Below are positions 6,980-7,375 of a DNA stretch of 7,375 bases, one piece after another (positions within the stretch are counted from its first letter, which is position 1; every line of letters begins with the position of its first letter). This DNA comes from Acidobacteriota bacterium (GTDB lineage Bacteria; Acidobacteriota; Terriglobia; Bryobacterales; Bryobacteraceae), in assembly GCA_947505565.1 (NCBI GenBank), contig CANNLB010000107.1, positions 1-7,375 of the forward strand, given 5' to 3'. A program made the position numbers and the translations under genes. The notes below the pieces were generated by a model. The model saw only the letters and a list, made by a program, of their open reading frames with translations. It was not told the DNA's origin and did no database searches.

Positions 6980-7225
6980 ATTTTTAAATCAACAGAGCCG
7001 CTGGCACTGCTGCCAGCGGCGCTTCTCCCGCACGCGCAGGATGCGGCGCCGAAGTCGGTTTGATGGTCGTTGGGGCCGGTGGTTCGTTCGGCTGTGGACG
7101 CGGCGGGGCGGAATCCGATTGATGTCCTGGTGGCGCGGAAAGACGCGCGCAACGGGCTGCGTGCGGTGGGCCTGGCTGACAAGGGCAGGCAAGAAAACTC
7201 TTTTGATGTATTCAGGGCCAGATGA
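6980..7225 (+). pseudogene. Possible remnant of a secreted VWFA-related acidobacterial protein
   Basis: In the receptor's own frame, the DNA after its stop reads LALLPAALLPHAQDAAPKSV (7001-7060). That looks like the end of a signal peptide plus a mature start, followed by TGA at 7061-7063. The frame then stays open to TGA at 7223-7225. Its peptide contains IDVLVARKDARNGL followed by DKGRQ and VF, which loosely resembles the first strand of acidobacterial VWFA-related proteins (a V-x-V-x-V strand, D-x-x-G-x-x-V-x-G-L, D-x-G-x-x-Q, VF). There is no start codon or ribosome site, and part of the signal-like peptide is simply the coding of the hairpin at 6997-7020. This may be a decayed gene or chance in GC-rich DNA. 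Confidence 0.2.
6997..7020 (+). terminator. Hairpin after the receptor gene: probable terminator
   Basis: GCCGCTGGCA (6997-7006) and TGCCAGCGGC (7011-7020) pair perfectly over 10 bp around a CTGC loop. The hairpin starts 23 bp after the TAA stop of the receptor gene. The right side continues GCTTCTCC without a T-run, so strength as an intrinsic terminator is uncertain. On the minus strand the hairpin is followed by a more AT-rich stretch (6996-6981). Confidence 0.5.
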
Positions 7226-7375
7226 AATATCAAGAGCTGATTTTCTGCCTGTTCGCTGTTTAGTGTGGGTAAGGCCGGATAGAGCGGAGCGGCAGCGTTC
7301 GACGGTTTGGGTTGCGGGGCCGGTTGGAATCTAGGGACCACGGAGTGTGCGGTGTCCCTGTTCGGGAAAGAGTGT
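7226..7375. other. Right edge without a supported gene
   Basis: All forward frames are short or lack recognisable content. The minus-strand frame that is open from 7341 down to 6970 has a GTG start, a Ser/Ala/Pro/Arg-rich low-information translation, and overlaps the receptor stop, so I do not call it. A 6-bp inverted repeat, AGGGAC (7333-7338) and GTCCCT (7354-7359), is present with no clear role. Confidence 0.4.

Noticed and set aside
7198..7236. Imperfect hairpin CTCTTTTGAT / ATCAAGAG followed by TTTT
   Set aside because: The 8-bp stem needs a two-base bulge and has a long loop, and no gene upstream requires a second terminator.
7041..7334. Forward open frame of 97 codons beginning MRRRSRFDGRWGRW
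   Set aside because: Arg/Trp-rich translation typical of a wrong frame in GC-rich DNA, with no ribosome site. Another frame over the same DNA gives a more protein-like peptide.
6970..7341. Minus-strand open frame of 123 codons at the right edge
   Set aside because: It has a GTG start, a low-complexity Ser/Ala/Pro/Arg-rich translation and no domain, and it overlaps the receptor stop and the hairpin. A chance open frame is more likely.
1..7375. tRNA, rRNA, CRISPR array, defence or toxin-antitoxin system
   Set aside because: I saw no cloverleaf-like segment, no regularly spaced repeats, and no gene pair or domain of those kinds on either strand.

Overview
The window is GC-rich bacterial DNA with three substantial genes. 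It most likely comes from an Acidobacteriota chromosome, perhaps a Bryobacterales/Solibacter-like lineage. The main reason is the long outer-membrane receptor with an N-terminal carboxypeptidase-regulatory-like domain, a protein type greatly expanded in that phylum. This placement rests on family knowledge and was not tested by a search.

Layout. Positions 1-234 hold no supportable gene. Positions 235-1986 (minus) encode a two-domain protein: a PlsC-like lysophospholipid acyltransferase fused to an alpha/beta hydrolase. Positions 1987-2289 are a 303-bp intergenic region rich in repeats. It contains a perfect 13-bp inverted repeat, a near-identical tandem copy of one arm, and a separate 8-bp palindrome, and it looks like the debris or paired ends of a small mobile element. 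Positions 2290-3498 (minus) encode a secreted sialidase-like protein with four Asp boxes. Positions 3499-3571 form a short divergent intergenic region with concentric palindromes. Positions 3572-6973 (plus) encode an 1133-residue Oar-like TonB-dependent receptor. A perfect hairpin, probably its terminator, follows. Positions 6974-7375 have no intact gene, but one frame faintly resembles the start of an acidobacterial VWFA-related secreted protein broken by a stop.

How the genes may work together. The sialidase-like protein and the receptor are divergent and separated by 73 bp, so they may share control and act together at the cell surface, one cleaving or binding glycans and the other importing or binding the product. 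The acyltransferase-hydrolase fusion faces the same way as the sialidase gene, but the repeat-rich gap separates them, so it is probably transcribed independently and acts on membrane lipids. I see no defence system, CRISPR array, tRNA or rRNA. The most unusual items are the fused lipid enzyme with non-standard acyltransferase motifs and the repeat cluster at 2138-2264.
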